Below are positions 35,727-43,419 of a stretch of DNA of 64,000 bases, in pieces. The stretch covers positions 19,966 to 83,965 of the forward strand of contig SUWD01000009.1 of the NCBI GenBank assembly GCA_015061685.1, in the 5' to 3' direction. Below the pieces are notes generated by a model. It searched no databases and was not told the DNA's origin. It saw nothing but the letters and a program-made list of their open reading frames with translations. The stretch's first letter is position 1, and each line of letters starts with the position of its first letter. Origin of the DNA: Lentisphaerota bacterium (GTDB lineage Bacteria > Verrucomicrobiota > Lentisphaeria > Victivallales > Victivallaceae). The position numbers and the translations under genes are program-made.

Positions 35727-35746
35727 GTTTTTCCGGCCATGGCCGG
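35709..35746. promoter_or_regulatory. palindrome pair overlapping the pseudopilin promoter
   Basis: CCGGAAAAACTT, four-base loop, AAGTTTTTCCGG (35709-35736), overlapping the perfect palindrome CCGGCCATGGCCGG (35733-35746). The first covers the -35 box and spacer of the minus-strand promoter, as an operator would. It is also reminiscent of the long-then-14-bp palindrome pairs within the pseudopilin genes. Confidence 0.75.
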
Positions 35747-35789
35747 GGTAAAGAGTATTTTAAACGGCAAAAAATCCACCTTTTCAAGG

Positions 35790-35818
35790 TTGAAAAACAG
35801 TCCTGCCGGTGGTATCTT
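35790..35818 (+). promoter_or_regulatory. promoter of the PHP gene
   Basis: TTGAAA, 17-base spacer, TATCTT, about 45 bases before the ATG at 35863. Confidence 0.65.
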
Positions 35819-35862
35819 AATATACGATATTGTAAAGTAAAAGATCTTAACAGCAGACTGCT

Positions 35863-36729
35863 ATGAAAATCAAACAAAATCTTCATATCCATTCCCATCA
35901 CTCCTGCGATTCAGCGTGTGCCACGATGGCAGATATTCAAAAAGAGATGACAGCTTGCGGCATGACTGAATTCGGCATTTCCGATCATCTGCACAGCCGC
36001 TACAATCTCTGCGATATAAAAAGTTCCCGCAACGATTTTCTGGGAAGCAAAAAAAGTAACGCGTTCCACTTCGGCATCGAAGTAAGCGGAATGTCTCAAT
36101 GGGAGTGCGAGAAAATCGCCGCCGGAGACTATGAAAAACTTGGTGATGATCCGGTTTACGGTCTGCGTTTCAACCATGGTCCTGCCAACTCACCGGTACA
36201 TCTGGATATCACAGCAAAAGACATTGAAGAGCTTGGCATCGAATATGTTATAGGCGGCGTCCACTGGCCGCTCTACTCTCCTCCCGGCAGAGATAATGCC
36301 TACGAAGATTTTTTCCGGCAGATGATGACTATGATCGAAAGCCCATTGGTAGATATTCTCGCTCATCCGTGGAATGCTATTGAATACTCGGCCGGAGGAT
36401 GGTTTCAAGACCGCAGTACCGGACATATCGATTACGATGCCATTCTTAACATCCCGGATGAACTCAATGAAAAACTTGCTGCTGCTCTTGTCAAACACGG
36501 CAAATGTGCTGAATTGAATCTTTCGGTACTCAACTCAACCAAACTTCCTGAAAAATGCCGCCAATACTTCTGGAACCTCTTCGCCCAGTGGCGGGAAGCC
36601 GGAGTAAAATTCACCATTGGCAGTGATCAGCACGCCGCCCACGCCAATGAAATTATGTTCAGTGCGTCCGGCTTGTTAATGGATTGTTTCGGATTCAAAG
36701 AAGAAAATATTCAATACTTTTTTGAATAA
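35863..36729 (+). CDS. PHP-domain metal-dependent phosphoesterase (histidinol-phosphatase-like)
   Basis: 288 residues. PHP metal-binding motifs in order: NLHIHSHHS, GISDHLH, a Glu in FHFGIEVSG, GGVHWPL, ILAHPWN, CAELNLS and IGSDQHAAH. These ligate a trinuclear metal centre. The family hydrolyses phosphoesters; histidinol phosphate is one substrate, but no his genes are nearby. Stands alone on the plus strand between a pseudopilin operon and the ABC transporter operon. Cytoplasmic. Confidence 0.85.
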   Translation: MKIKQNLHIHSHHSCDSACATMADIQKEMTACGMTEFGISDHLHSRYNLCDIKSSRNDFLGSKKSNAFHFGIEVSGMSQWECEKIAAGDYEKLGDDPVYGLRFNHGPANSPVHLDITAKDIEELGIEYVIGGVHWPLYSPPGRDNAYEDFFRQMMTMIESPLVDILAHPWNAIEYSAGGWFQDRSTGHIDYDAILNIPDELNEKLAAALVKHGKCAELNLSVLNSTKLPEKCRQYFWNLFAQWREAGVKFTIGSDQHAAHANEIMFSASGLLMDCFGFKEENIQYFFE

Positions 36730-36736
36730 CCGGGGT

Positions 36737-37057
36737 TTACCGGTATTTTTCCACCAGTTCTGCCGCACAGCGGACACACTCGGAACAAGGGAAAGGAGGG
36801 GTTCCTGTTTTGATTTCCCGGCACGATTCAGAACCGGCAGCATTGACAAATTCCCGGATCACAACTTCGTGCTTTTCCGGAGGCACAAACAACAATGCTC
36901 CATGCAAAGCTCCGCATCTGCCGCCGGGAGCTTTGCCGCCGCCGCAGCATGACAGCTCTTTTACCAAATTTTCATCCGCTCCGCATCCGGCGGCAACCGC
37001 CTGGGCACAATTGTGCATTTTAGGTACGGCTGTAAATAATTCAACAGCTTTATTCAC
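36737..37057 (-). CDS. C_GCAxxG_C_C family small redox-type protein
   Basis: 106 residues from a GTG at 37057, preceded by GGGAG 7 bases upstream; the longer frame is rejected. Cysteine pattern: MHNCAQAVAAGCG, SCCGGGKAPGGRCGALHGALL, then CSECVRCAAELV near the end, the signature of the C_GCAxxG_C_C family, thought to be redox-active or metal-binding. It follows the sugar ABC permease by 16 bases, so it may be the last gene of the transporter operon. Role unknown. Confidence 0.8.
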   Translation of the reverse strand: MNKAVELFTAVPKMHNCAQAVAAGCGADENLVKELSCCGGGKAPGGRCGALHGALLFVPPEKHEVVIREFVNAAGSESCREIKTGTPPFPCSECVRCAAELVEKYR

Positions 37058-37073
37058 AATAAATCTCCCAATT

Positions 37074-38060
37074 TCAACATGATGCTTCACGACGGGCCGC
37101 GATCTGATCCGCCGTAACCGCAAAAATTATAATCAAACCAATAACCACCAGCTGGACATTGGTGGATATATCCAACAGCGTAAGACCATTGCGTAAAAAA
37201 CTTATCAGCAAAGTACCGATAACCGTACCGGAAATCGATCCCCTCCCCCCGGATGGCGAAGTGCCGCCGATAATAACCGCAGCAATAATATCCAATTCCA
37301 GCCCCATTCCGGCAGAAGGCTGTGCTGAACTTGCCCGGCTGGTCGTGATCATTGCCGCCAAACCGACAAGGGCTCCGGCAAGAGTGTAGATCATAACCAA
37401 AACTTTATTGACATTTATTCCGGCATGAAATGCAGTTTGCACATTGGAGCCCACGGCATAAGTATAACGCCCGAATGCAGTTTTATTCAGCAGAAATCCG
37501 GCTCCTGCCAATACGATGATCAACAGCCATACCGCCGAAGGTATGCCACCAAAAGTACCGGTATCCAAATAGGTGTAAGATGATACAGCAAAAGGTTTTC
37601 CATCATTGATAAGATAGGAGATCCCCCGGAATACACTCATTGAACCCAAAGTAACAATAAATGGAGCCAATTTCAATCTGGTTATCAGCATACCATTGAT
37701 AAAACCGCACAAAGCTCCGCAGGCGATTCCGGCAAAAGTTCCCAGAAACATTACCAGAAATCCCATATCAACAAAAGTACCACCGGAAATTTCCTGCCAA
37801 GTACCGCCGGCTGCAAAAAGCATACTCAAAGATCCCAGCATCCCGCACATGGCAAGCATGGAACCGACAGACAAATCAATTCCGGCGGCAATAATGATAA
37901 AAGTCATTCCGGCAGCCATGATGCCATTGACCGAAGATCGCCGTAAGACATTGGTAAAATTTTGAAAACTTAAAAAGTTCTCCGGTTCCAGACACGCCCA
38001 GAGCGAAATAATAAAAATCAGCGAACAAAACGGAAGCAGTTGTTTGGCAAATTTATTCAT
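37074..38060 (-). CDS. sugar ABC transporter permease (RbsC type)
   Basis: 328 residues from the ATG at 38060. Highly hydrophobic, about 8-10 membrane segments. Family landmarks: FTNVLRRSSVNGIMAAGMTFIIIAAGIDLSVGSMLAM, GFINGMLITRLKLAPFIVTLGSMSVFRGISYLI, AFHAGINVNKVLVMIYTLAGALVGLAAMI, ELDIIAAVIIGGTSPSGGRGSISGTVIGTLLISFLRNGL. Forms the inner-membrane channel for the ATPase and binding protein encoded just upstream. Confidence 0.94.
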   Translation of the reverse strand: MNKFAKQLLPFCSLIFIISLWACLEPENFLSFQNFTNVLRRSSVNGIMAAGMTFIIIAAGIDLSVGSMLAMCGMLGSLSMLFAAGGTWQEISGGTFVDMGFLVMFLGTFAGIACGALCGFINGMLITRLKLAPFIVTLGSMSVFRGISYLINDGKPFAVSSYTYLDTGTFGGIPSAVWLLIIVLAGAGFLLNKTAFGRYTYAVGSNVQTAFHAGINVNKVLVMIYTLAGALVGLAAMITTSRASSAQPSAGMGLELDIIAAVIIGGTSPSGGRGSISGTVIGTLLISFLRNGLTLLDISTNVQLVVIGLIIIFAVTADQIAARREASC

Positions 38061-38074
38061 TTTCAATTCTATCC

Positions 38075-39574
38075 TTAATTTGAGGTTGCCGCTATACGCA
38101 TAATATTCTCCGGAGTCGCTTCTCCGGCAGTAAATTCTCCACCGATCTCACCTGACCGCATAACCAGAATCCGGTCACAAATACCGAGTAATTCCGGTAA
38201 TTCAGACGATATCACCAAAATCGCTTTGCCTTTTGCCGCCAATTCATTAAGCAGACAATAGACCTCCTTTTTAGCTCCCACATCAATACCGCGGGTAGGC
38301 TCATCAAAAATAATAAATTCAGAATCCGCCATCAGCCAACGGGCAATCAGAACTTTCTGCTGATTGCCGCCGGAAAGATTTCCGACCTCCGCATCAGGGG
38401 TGTGCCACTTGACGGAAACAATCCTGCCACTGTCGATGCACAACTTTCTTTCCCGCAATTGATCGATCAGCAATCGCATATTCAACTTGCCCAAATTGGG
38501 CATGGTGATATTCCATGAACAGGGAAGATTGAGCCACAAACCATTGCGTTTGCGATCTTCTGTCAAATAAGCTATTCTCAATTTTACCGCATCCTGCGGA
38601 TTCCGGATATTGACCTCTTTGCCGTCAATAAACATCTTTCCACTCAAAAGCCGGTCTATCCCAAATATTGCATTGGCTGTTTCAGTACGTCCGGCCCCCA
38701 CCAGCCCTGCCATACCGACGATCTCACCACGACGAACAGAGAAACTCACATCTATGATTTTTGAGGTGGATATTTTCTCTGCCCGGAATAATTCTTCTCC
38801 GATATTTGCTTTCCTTGCCGGATAAAATTCATTCAGTTCCCTGCCGACCATATATTTGACGATCTCCGGGATTCCGGTGTCTGCCGCCGGAGCATTGAAT
38901 ACAACAGATCCATCCCGCAAAACACTGATCTCATCGGCAATATTTATGACTTCTTCCAAATGATGGGAAATATAAATAACTGCGATCCCTTCGGATTTCA
39001 AATTGCGGATAATTTCGAACAATGTTTCCGCTTCTGCCGCAGACAAAGACGAGGTCGGCTCATCCATAACAATGATCCGGGCATTACGCAGTAATGCTTT
39101 GGCAAGTTCCACGATCTGTGCCTCTCCGGGAGAAAGAGTGTTGATTTTGGCAACAGGAGAGATATCAAAATGCCATTTCGCAAAAAGTTCCGAGGTTTCG
39201 GCAATCATTTTGCGGTCATCCAAAAGCGGTAATCCCCATTTATACAACTCTCTGCCAAGAAAAATATTTTCATATACCGTAAGATCTTCTGCCAAATCCA
39301 ACTCCTGGTACAGCATGGATATACCCGATTCAAGGGCCTTTTTGGGAGAATCAAATACAACACTTTCACCATCGAGAATAATATTGCCGCCATCCGGCTG
39401 ATAAACCCCGGCAAGCACTTTCATCAAAGTTGACTTGCCGGCACCATTTTCACCGCATAGAGCGTGTACTGTGCCGGAAGTTAAATTGAATGTCACATTT
39501 TCCAAAGCTTTTACAGCTCCAAAATGCTTGGAAATATGTTCCATGCGAAGAAGCACTGAGCTGTTATTTTTCAT
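38075..39574 (-). CDS. sugar ABC transporter ATP-binding protein (RbsA/MglA type)
   Basis: 499 residues with two ABC domains. Domain 1: Walker A GENGAGKST, signature LSPGEAQIVELAKALL, Walker B RIIVMDEPTSSL. Domain 2 (about 250-495): the P-loop is replaced by GLVGAGRTET as is usual for the second half, with signature LSGGNQQKVLIARWL and Walker B FIIFDEPTRGIDVGAK. Start overlaps the binding-protein stop by 4 bases (ATGA), 14 bases before the permease. Substrate not readable; ribose, galactose or similar. Confidence 0.95.
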   Translation of the reverse strand: MKNNSSVLLRMEHISKHFGAVKALENVTFNLTSGTVHALCGENGAGKSTLMKVLAGVYQPDGGNIILDGESVVFDSPKKALESGISMLYQELDLAEDLTVYENIFLGRELYKWGLPLLDDRKMIAETSELFAKWHFDISPVAKINTLSPGEAQIVELAKALLRNARIIVMDEPTSSLSAAEAETLFEIIRNLKSEGIAVIYISHHLEEVINIADEISVLRDGSVVFNAPAADTGIPEIVKYMVGRELNEFYPARKANIGEELFRAEKISTSKIIDVSFSVRRGEIVGMAGLVGAGRTETANAIFGIDRLLSGKMFIDGKEVNIRNPQDAVKLRIAYLTEDRKRNGLWLNLPCSWNITMPNLGKLNMRLLIDQLRERKLCIDSGRIVSVKWHTPDAEVGNLSGGNQQKVLIARWLMADSEFIIFDEPTRGIDVGAKKEVYCLLNELAAKGKAILVISSELPELLGICDRILVMRSGEIGGEFTAGEATPENIMRIAATSN

Positions 39575-40548
39575 AATCCCAATGCCTCCGGATTTTCAAT
39601 TTTCATTTTTTCCAGATTATCCGCCGTCACAATCATACTGGCAATCGGAATATATTCCTCCACTGTTTTTCCGTCAAGGATCGCCAATGCCTGCTTCACT
39701 CCATTGTACCCGATCGCAAAAGGATCCTGGGCAATAATGGCATCAACGCCGCCTTTTGCGACACCTTCCAGCAAAACCGGATCGGAATCAAAGGCAACAA
39801 AGGCGATTTTACCCTCAAGTTTCTCTGATTGGATCGCTTTATATGCACCTACAGAAGAGGGATGATTGACTGCAAAAATCCCATCCGCCCCGGAGTGTCT
39901 TGTCAACATATCCACTGTCCGCTGCCGGGCATCCTCTACTGTCCCCTGCGTGTGCTGCTGGGCAACAACAGAAATACCGGGAAACTCTTTTTCCAATGTC
40001 TCGGTAAAACCTCTGGCTCTTTCATCAGTCGAGGCGGAATTCTGAATGAAACGAACCAGTATAACTTCGCCTCTGCCATTGAGTTTTTTCCCGATGATAC
40101 GGGCCGCTTCCGCCCCTCCCCGGTAATTATCTGTTCCGACAAAGGAATCAAACTGATCCGAATCCACCGGAGAATCAATGATCACACAGGGAATTCCTGC
40201 ACTCCGGATATTTGCCACTGACCGGGCAAGAGCTTTGAAATCATTGGGGCCAAGCACAATAGCAGAAGCTTTTTTGGTAATCGCATCCTCAACACACTGG
40301 ATCTGCTTTTCCCGGTCGCTTTCCAATTCCGGTCCGCTCCAAACCATTTCCACACCTGCTTCACCGGCAGCTTTTGCAGCTCCTTTATGAACGACCTCCC
40401 ACCACATATTGGCAGTCCCTTTGGGGACAACGACAATCGTCCGGACATCTTTTTTTTCCATTGAATTGATCTTGCGGATGATGCCGATGGTCATCAAAAC
40501 CGCCGAAACAGCCAAAACAGCAACGACATACCAATTTTGATTTTTCAT
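39571..40548 (-). CDS. periplasmic sugar-binding protein (RbsB type), membrane-anchored
   Basis: 325 residues; AGGAG before the start. N-terminal MKNQNWYVVAVLAVSAVLMTIGIIRKI is an uncleaved-looking membrane anchor without an obvious cleavage site or lipobox. The type I binding fold follows: RTIVVVPKGTANMWWEVVHKGAAKAAGEAGVEM, QIQCVEDAITKKASAIVLGPNDFKAL, VIIDSPVDSDQFDSFVGTDNYRGGAEAARII, DGIFAVNHPSSVGAYKAIQ. Delivers sugar to the RbsC/RbsA-type transporter encoded downstream in the same operon. Confidence 0.92.
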   Translation of the reverse strand: MKNQNWYVVAVLAVSAVLMTIGIIRKINSMEKKDVRTIVVVPKGTANMWWEVVHKGAAKAAGEAGVEMVWSGPELESDREKQIQCVEDAITKKASAIVLGPNDFKALARSVANIRSAGIPCVIIDSPVDSDQFDSFVGTDNYRGGAEAARIIGKKLNGRGEVILVRFIQNSASTDERARGFTETLEKEFPGISVVAQQHTQGTVEDARQRTVDMLTRHSGADGIFAVNHPSSVGAYKAIQSEKLEGKIAFVAFDSDPVLLEGVAKGGVDAIIAQDPFAIGYNGVKQALAILDGKTVEEYIPIASMIVTADNLEKMKIENPEALGL

Positions 40549-40604
40549 AAAGTTCTCCTATGCAATTTTCCTGTGAGTTCAATAAAATATCAAGCTGCAG
40601 GGTA

Positions 40605-40633
40605 AATATACATCAATTTGATATTTTTTACAA
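40605..40633 (-). promoter_or_regulatory. promoter of the sugar ABC transporter operon
   Basis: Minus strand TTGTAA, 17-base spacer, TATATT, about 57 bases before the start at 40548. Confidence 0.75.
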
Positions 40634-40711
40634 GTATCATGCTGCGGCACACCGTATTTACTGCTTGAAAAAAGTCTTTTTTATATTATTATGAATGAAC
40701 AGGAGGCAATT

Positions 40712-42256
40712 ATGAAAAATTCAATGTTCTGTTTTCAATGTCAGGAAACCTGCAAGCACTCAGGGTGTACTCTGTCTGGAATGTGCGGTAAAAAACCGGA
40801 AATCGCCAATTTGATGGATCTGTTGATCCGACAATTAAAACTCATTGCATTGTCCCGTCAGTCCGACAAAGAAACCGGCCGCTTTGTGATTCAATCGCTT
40901 TTTATGACCGTAACCAATACAAATTTTGATCCGGAAAGATTACAAAGCCAGTTGGACAAAGCCCGTAAAATTACCGGAGATATCGTTGTTGAGATCCCAT
41001 CCGGAATTACCCCCATTCCTCCCGATGATGCAGTATGTTTGCAGGAATTTCTAATTTATACCCTGAAAGGAATAGCGGCTTACACTGAACATGCAGCTGT
41101 CCTCGGTAAAGAAGATCCGGAAATATACAAATTTATATTTGAGGCTCTGGCAATATCCGCCAGAGAAAAAAATTTATCTATTTTGACAGAAACAATTCTG
41201 AAAGCCGGTGGAGTTGCTGTAAAAGCAATGAATCTTCTGGATAGTGCCAACACTGCCGAATTCGGAGATCCGCAATTTACCGAAGTTACCACTCAAGCAG
41301 GAAGACGTCCGGGGATACTGGTTTCCGGACACGATTTGCCGGATTTGAAAGAACTTTTGGAACAATCTCTCAACAGCGGCATTGACATATATACCCACGG
41401 CGAAATGCTTCCGGCTCACGCCTATCCGGAGTTAAAGAAGTTTCCGCATCTTTTCGGCAACTATGGAAACTCATGGCATTGTCAAAATAAAGATTTTGCG
41501 GCCTTCAATGGTCCGATACTGATGACAACCAATTGCATTATCCCGGTACAAAAAAGTTATCAACACCGTATTTTTACAACCGGAATGGCAGGTTATCCCG
41601 GAGTAAAACATATTGCTGACCGGACAGGAAATAAAGCAAAAGACTTCTCTGAATTAATCAAATTGGCTCAAAATTGTCCTCCTCCGGAAAAAACTGCCTG
41701 CGGCACTCTCATTACCGGCTTTGCCCGCAAACAACTGTTGGATTTATCCGGAAAAATCGCCAATGGGATAAAGTCCGGTCTCATCCGGCGTTTGATCGTC
41801 ATGGCCGGATGTGACGGACGGCAAACATGCCGGTCATATTATACGGGAATTGCAGAAAATCTGCCGGTCGATACCATAATATTGACTGCCGGATGTGCGA
41901 AATACCGCTTCAATCATCTTGATTTGGGCAATATCAACGGCATCCCAAGAATAATTGATGCCGGACAATGCAATGATTCCTACTCGCTGGCATTGTTTAT
42001 TCTGAATTTACAGGAAAAACTGGGATATCAATCGGTCAATCAGCTGCCGGTATCACTGGATATCGCATGGTATGAACAAAAAGCAGTTGCCGTATTGACC
42101 GCATTACTGGCACTCGGATTTAAAAATATCCGTCTGGGCCCTACCCTGCCGGCATTTCTTACTCCGGAAATAATCAAAAATCTGGAAAAAAACTTCGGCA
42201 TAAAAACAATACACTCCGCTTCTGAAGATATCCGGAATATGATGATGGGAAATTGA
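40712..42256 (+). CDS. hcp: hydroxylamine reductase / hybrid-cluster protein
   Basis: 514 residues from MKNSMFCFQCQE; AGGAGG is 6 bases before this ATG. N-terminal cluster ligands: CFQCQETCKHSGC and MCG. Hybrid-cluster ligands are all visible: His in SGHDLPDL, Glu in THGEMLPAHAYPEL, Cys in MTTNCIIP, Cys in MAGCDG, Cys in TAGCAKYRF, Cys in DAGQCNDSYS, and Glu/Lys in WYEQKA. The enzyme reduces hydroxylamine or nitric oxide or handles nitrosative stress in anaerobes. No Hcr reductase gene is adjacent. Convergent with the DA1-like gene, stops 4 bases apart. Confidence 0.95.
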   Translation: MKNSMFCFQCQETCKHSGCTLSGMCGKKPEIANLMDLLIRQLKLIALSRQSDKETGRFVIQSLFMTVTNTNFDPERLQSQLDKARKITGDIVVEIPSGITPIPPDDAVCLQEFLIYTLKGIAAYTEHAAVLGKEDPEIYKFIFEALAISAREKNLSILTETILKAGGVAVKAMNLLDSANTAEFGDPQFTEVTTQAGRRPGILVSGHDLPDLKELLEQSLNSGIDIYTHGEMLPAHAYPELKKFPHLFGNYGNSWHCQNKDFAAFNGPILMTTNCIIPVQKSYQHRIFTTGMAGYPGVKHIADRTGNKAKDFSELIKLAQNCPPPEKTACGTLITGFARKQLLDLSGKIANGIKSGLIRRLIVMAGCDGRQTCRSYYTGIAENLPVDTIILTAGCAKYRFNHLDLGNINGIPRIIDAGQCNDSYSLALFILNLQEKLGYQSVNQLPVSLDIAWYEQKAVAVLTALLALGFKNIRLGPTLPAFLTPEIIKNLEKNFGIKTIHSASEDIRNMMMGN

Positions 42257-42259
42257 ACT

Positions 42260-43234
42260 TTATCTGACGGATTTCAAAGTTTCAGAAAAACTTCTGTTCT
42301 TCCGGTATATGGCACGCATTTTACGGAATCCGCCTCCATATACCGGATCTTTTTGTGCTTCTTTCTGCCGGTTCAAGTAATCTTTCCCCCTTTTCTGGTT
42401 GTAAAGAGAAGCGATCAATTCACAGAAACCTTCCTCCAAGGCCAAATCATTTACCTTACCGATATTATGCCGCAAATAATCGTGGGTCAATTCATGAGCC
42501 AATGCATCGTAGAGCATATCTTTGGGGACATTGCTCAAGACAAATATCTGACACTTTTCATCGGTAACGATTCTTTTGACTTTTCCGTTGGAATAACGTT
42601 TCTCCGTAATTTTGTTGCTGTACCTCATCAATGCCATACGTTTGCTGTTTTCCGGCATATAAATTGAGCCTGCCTGTTTATTCAACTCATCCGGGGAAAC
42701 TATTTTCAATTCGATTTTATGCTTGGCATCGTATTTGAACATCCCGGCCAAATCACGGCGAACCTGCCGGAATATAGAATGAACCTCTTTGGGAGAAGTG
42801 ACCAGTGTTGACCGGCATTTTTTACAAATCACCCTGCCATCTTTACCTGCCGGCCGGTCTCCGGGCATGGCACAATAATAACACCCGGGACGACGGCTGC
42901 ATTTCTGACAGAAAAATGCACTGTCGCCAAAAAAATTACTTAAAGTTATTACATTGTCCAATCCGGCAAGGCACAGTGAACAATGAAATATCTTGTGCAT
43001 ACAACTCTTACTGCAAAAGGTTCTGCCCATCATCTGCACATTGCGTTTTGTACACGGCTTCTTGCAAAATTCACATTTCGGAAAGGTAGAATGATAACAT
43101 TCCTGCGAACAATATGCACCGTTGGCAGTTTTTATATATTTCCCGTGAATATTTTTCCGGCACACCTCGCACTCCAATGCTGACAAAAGCCCGGGAATAA
43201 CGGCGACCAATATAACAAATAAAAATTTTTTCAT
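42260..43234 (-). CDS. secreted DA1-like metallopeptidase with LIM-like zinc-finger region
   Basis: 324 residues; signal peptide MKKFLFVILVAVIPGLLSA. About 20-142 is a cysteine-rich region with repeated CxxC pairs (CEVC, CEFCKKPC, CSLC, CQKC, CYYC, CKKC) and an HxxC-like spacing, resembling LIM-type double zinc fingers. The peptidase has HELTH at 247-251 in ALAHELTHDYLRH and LEEGFCELIASLY at 266-278, matching the DA1-like peptidase pattern of plant DA1 (HExxH plus distal Glu). Start overlaps the stop of the 61-residue gene by one base (TGATG). Last gene of the NHLM-like cassette. It acts outside the cytoplasm; substrate unknown. Confidence 0.85.
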   Translation of the reverse strand: MKKFLFVILVAVIPGLLSALECEVCRKNIHGKYIKTANGAYCSQECYHSTFPKCEFCKKPCTKRNVQMMGRTFCSKSCMHKIFHCSLCLAGLDNVITLSNFFGDSAFFCQKCSRRPGCYYCAMPGDRPAGKDGRVICKKCRSTLVTSPKEVHSIFRQVRRDLAGMFKYDAKHKIELKIVSPDELNKQAGSIYMPENSKRMALMRYSNKITEKRYSNGKVKRIVTDEKCQIFVLSNVPKDMLYDALAHELTHDYLRHNIGKVNDLALEEGFCELIASLYNQKRGKDYLNRQKEAQKDPVYGGGFRKMRAIYRKNRSFSETLKSVR

Positions 43235-43419
43235 CAGAGGATCTCCTTTTTTATCCGCCTTCCCTCCCGGAGCAATTCGTAAAAAACATCCTTGCTTAAA
43301 GATGTAATTTCCCCTCTCCTGCCGATTTCATCCACCAGTTCAGCAAGCGGAGGAGCTGGAATATCAAAGAGTTCCAACATCAAAGTATCTACGAAATCAT
43401 TCTTGAAATCCTCTTCCAT
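43234..43419 (-). CDS. 61-residue acidic protein, unknown
   Basis: Starts at MEEDFKNDFVDTLMLELFDI with an AAGGAG 9 bases upstream, inside the end of the preceding gene. Charged helical N-terminus, a PAPPLAEL stretch, then a basic helix (REGRRIKKEIL). No signal peptide. Overlaps both neighbours (23 bases upstream, 1 base downstream), so translation is coupled. It could be a precursor peptide for the export-like proteins, an inhibitor of the peptidase encoded next, or a sigma-interacting factor. I do not recognise it. Confidence 0.65.
   Translation of the reverse strand: MEEDFKNDFVDTLMLELFDIPAPPLAELVDEIGRRGEITSLSKDVFYELLREGRRIKKEIL

Noticed and set aside
40665..40687. Promoter of hcp from TTGAAA and TATATT
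   Set aside because: The spacing between the boxes is only 11 bases, so this pair cannot be a standard promoter; the true start was not located.
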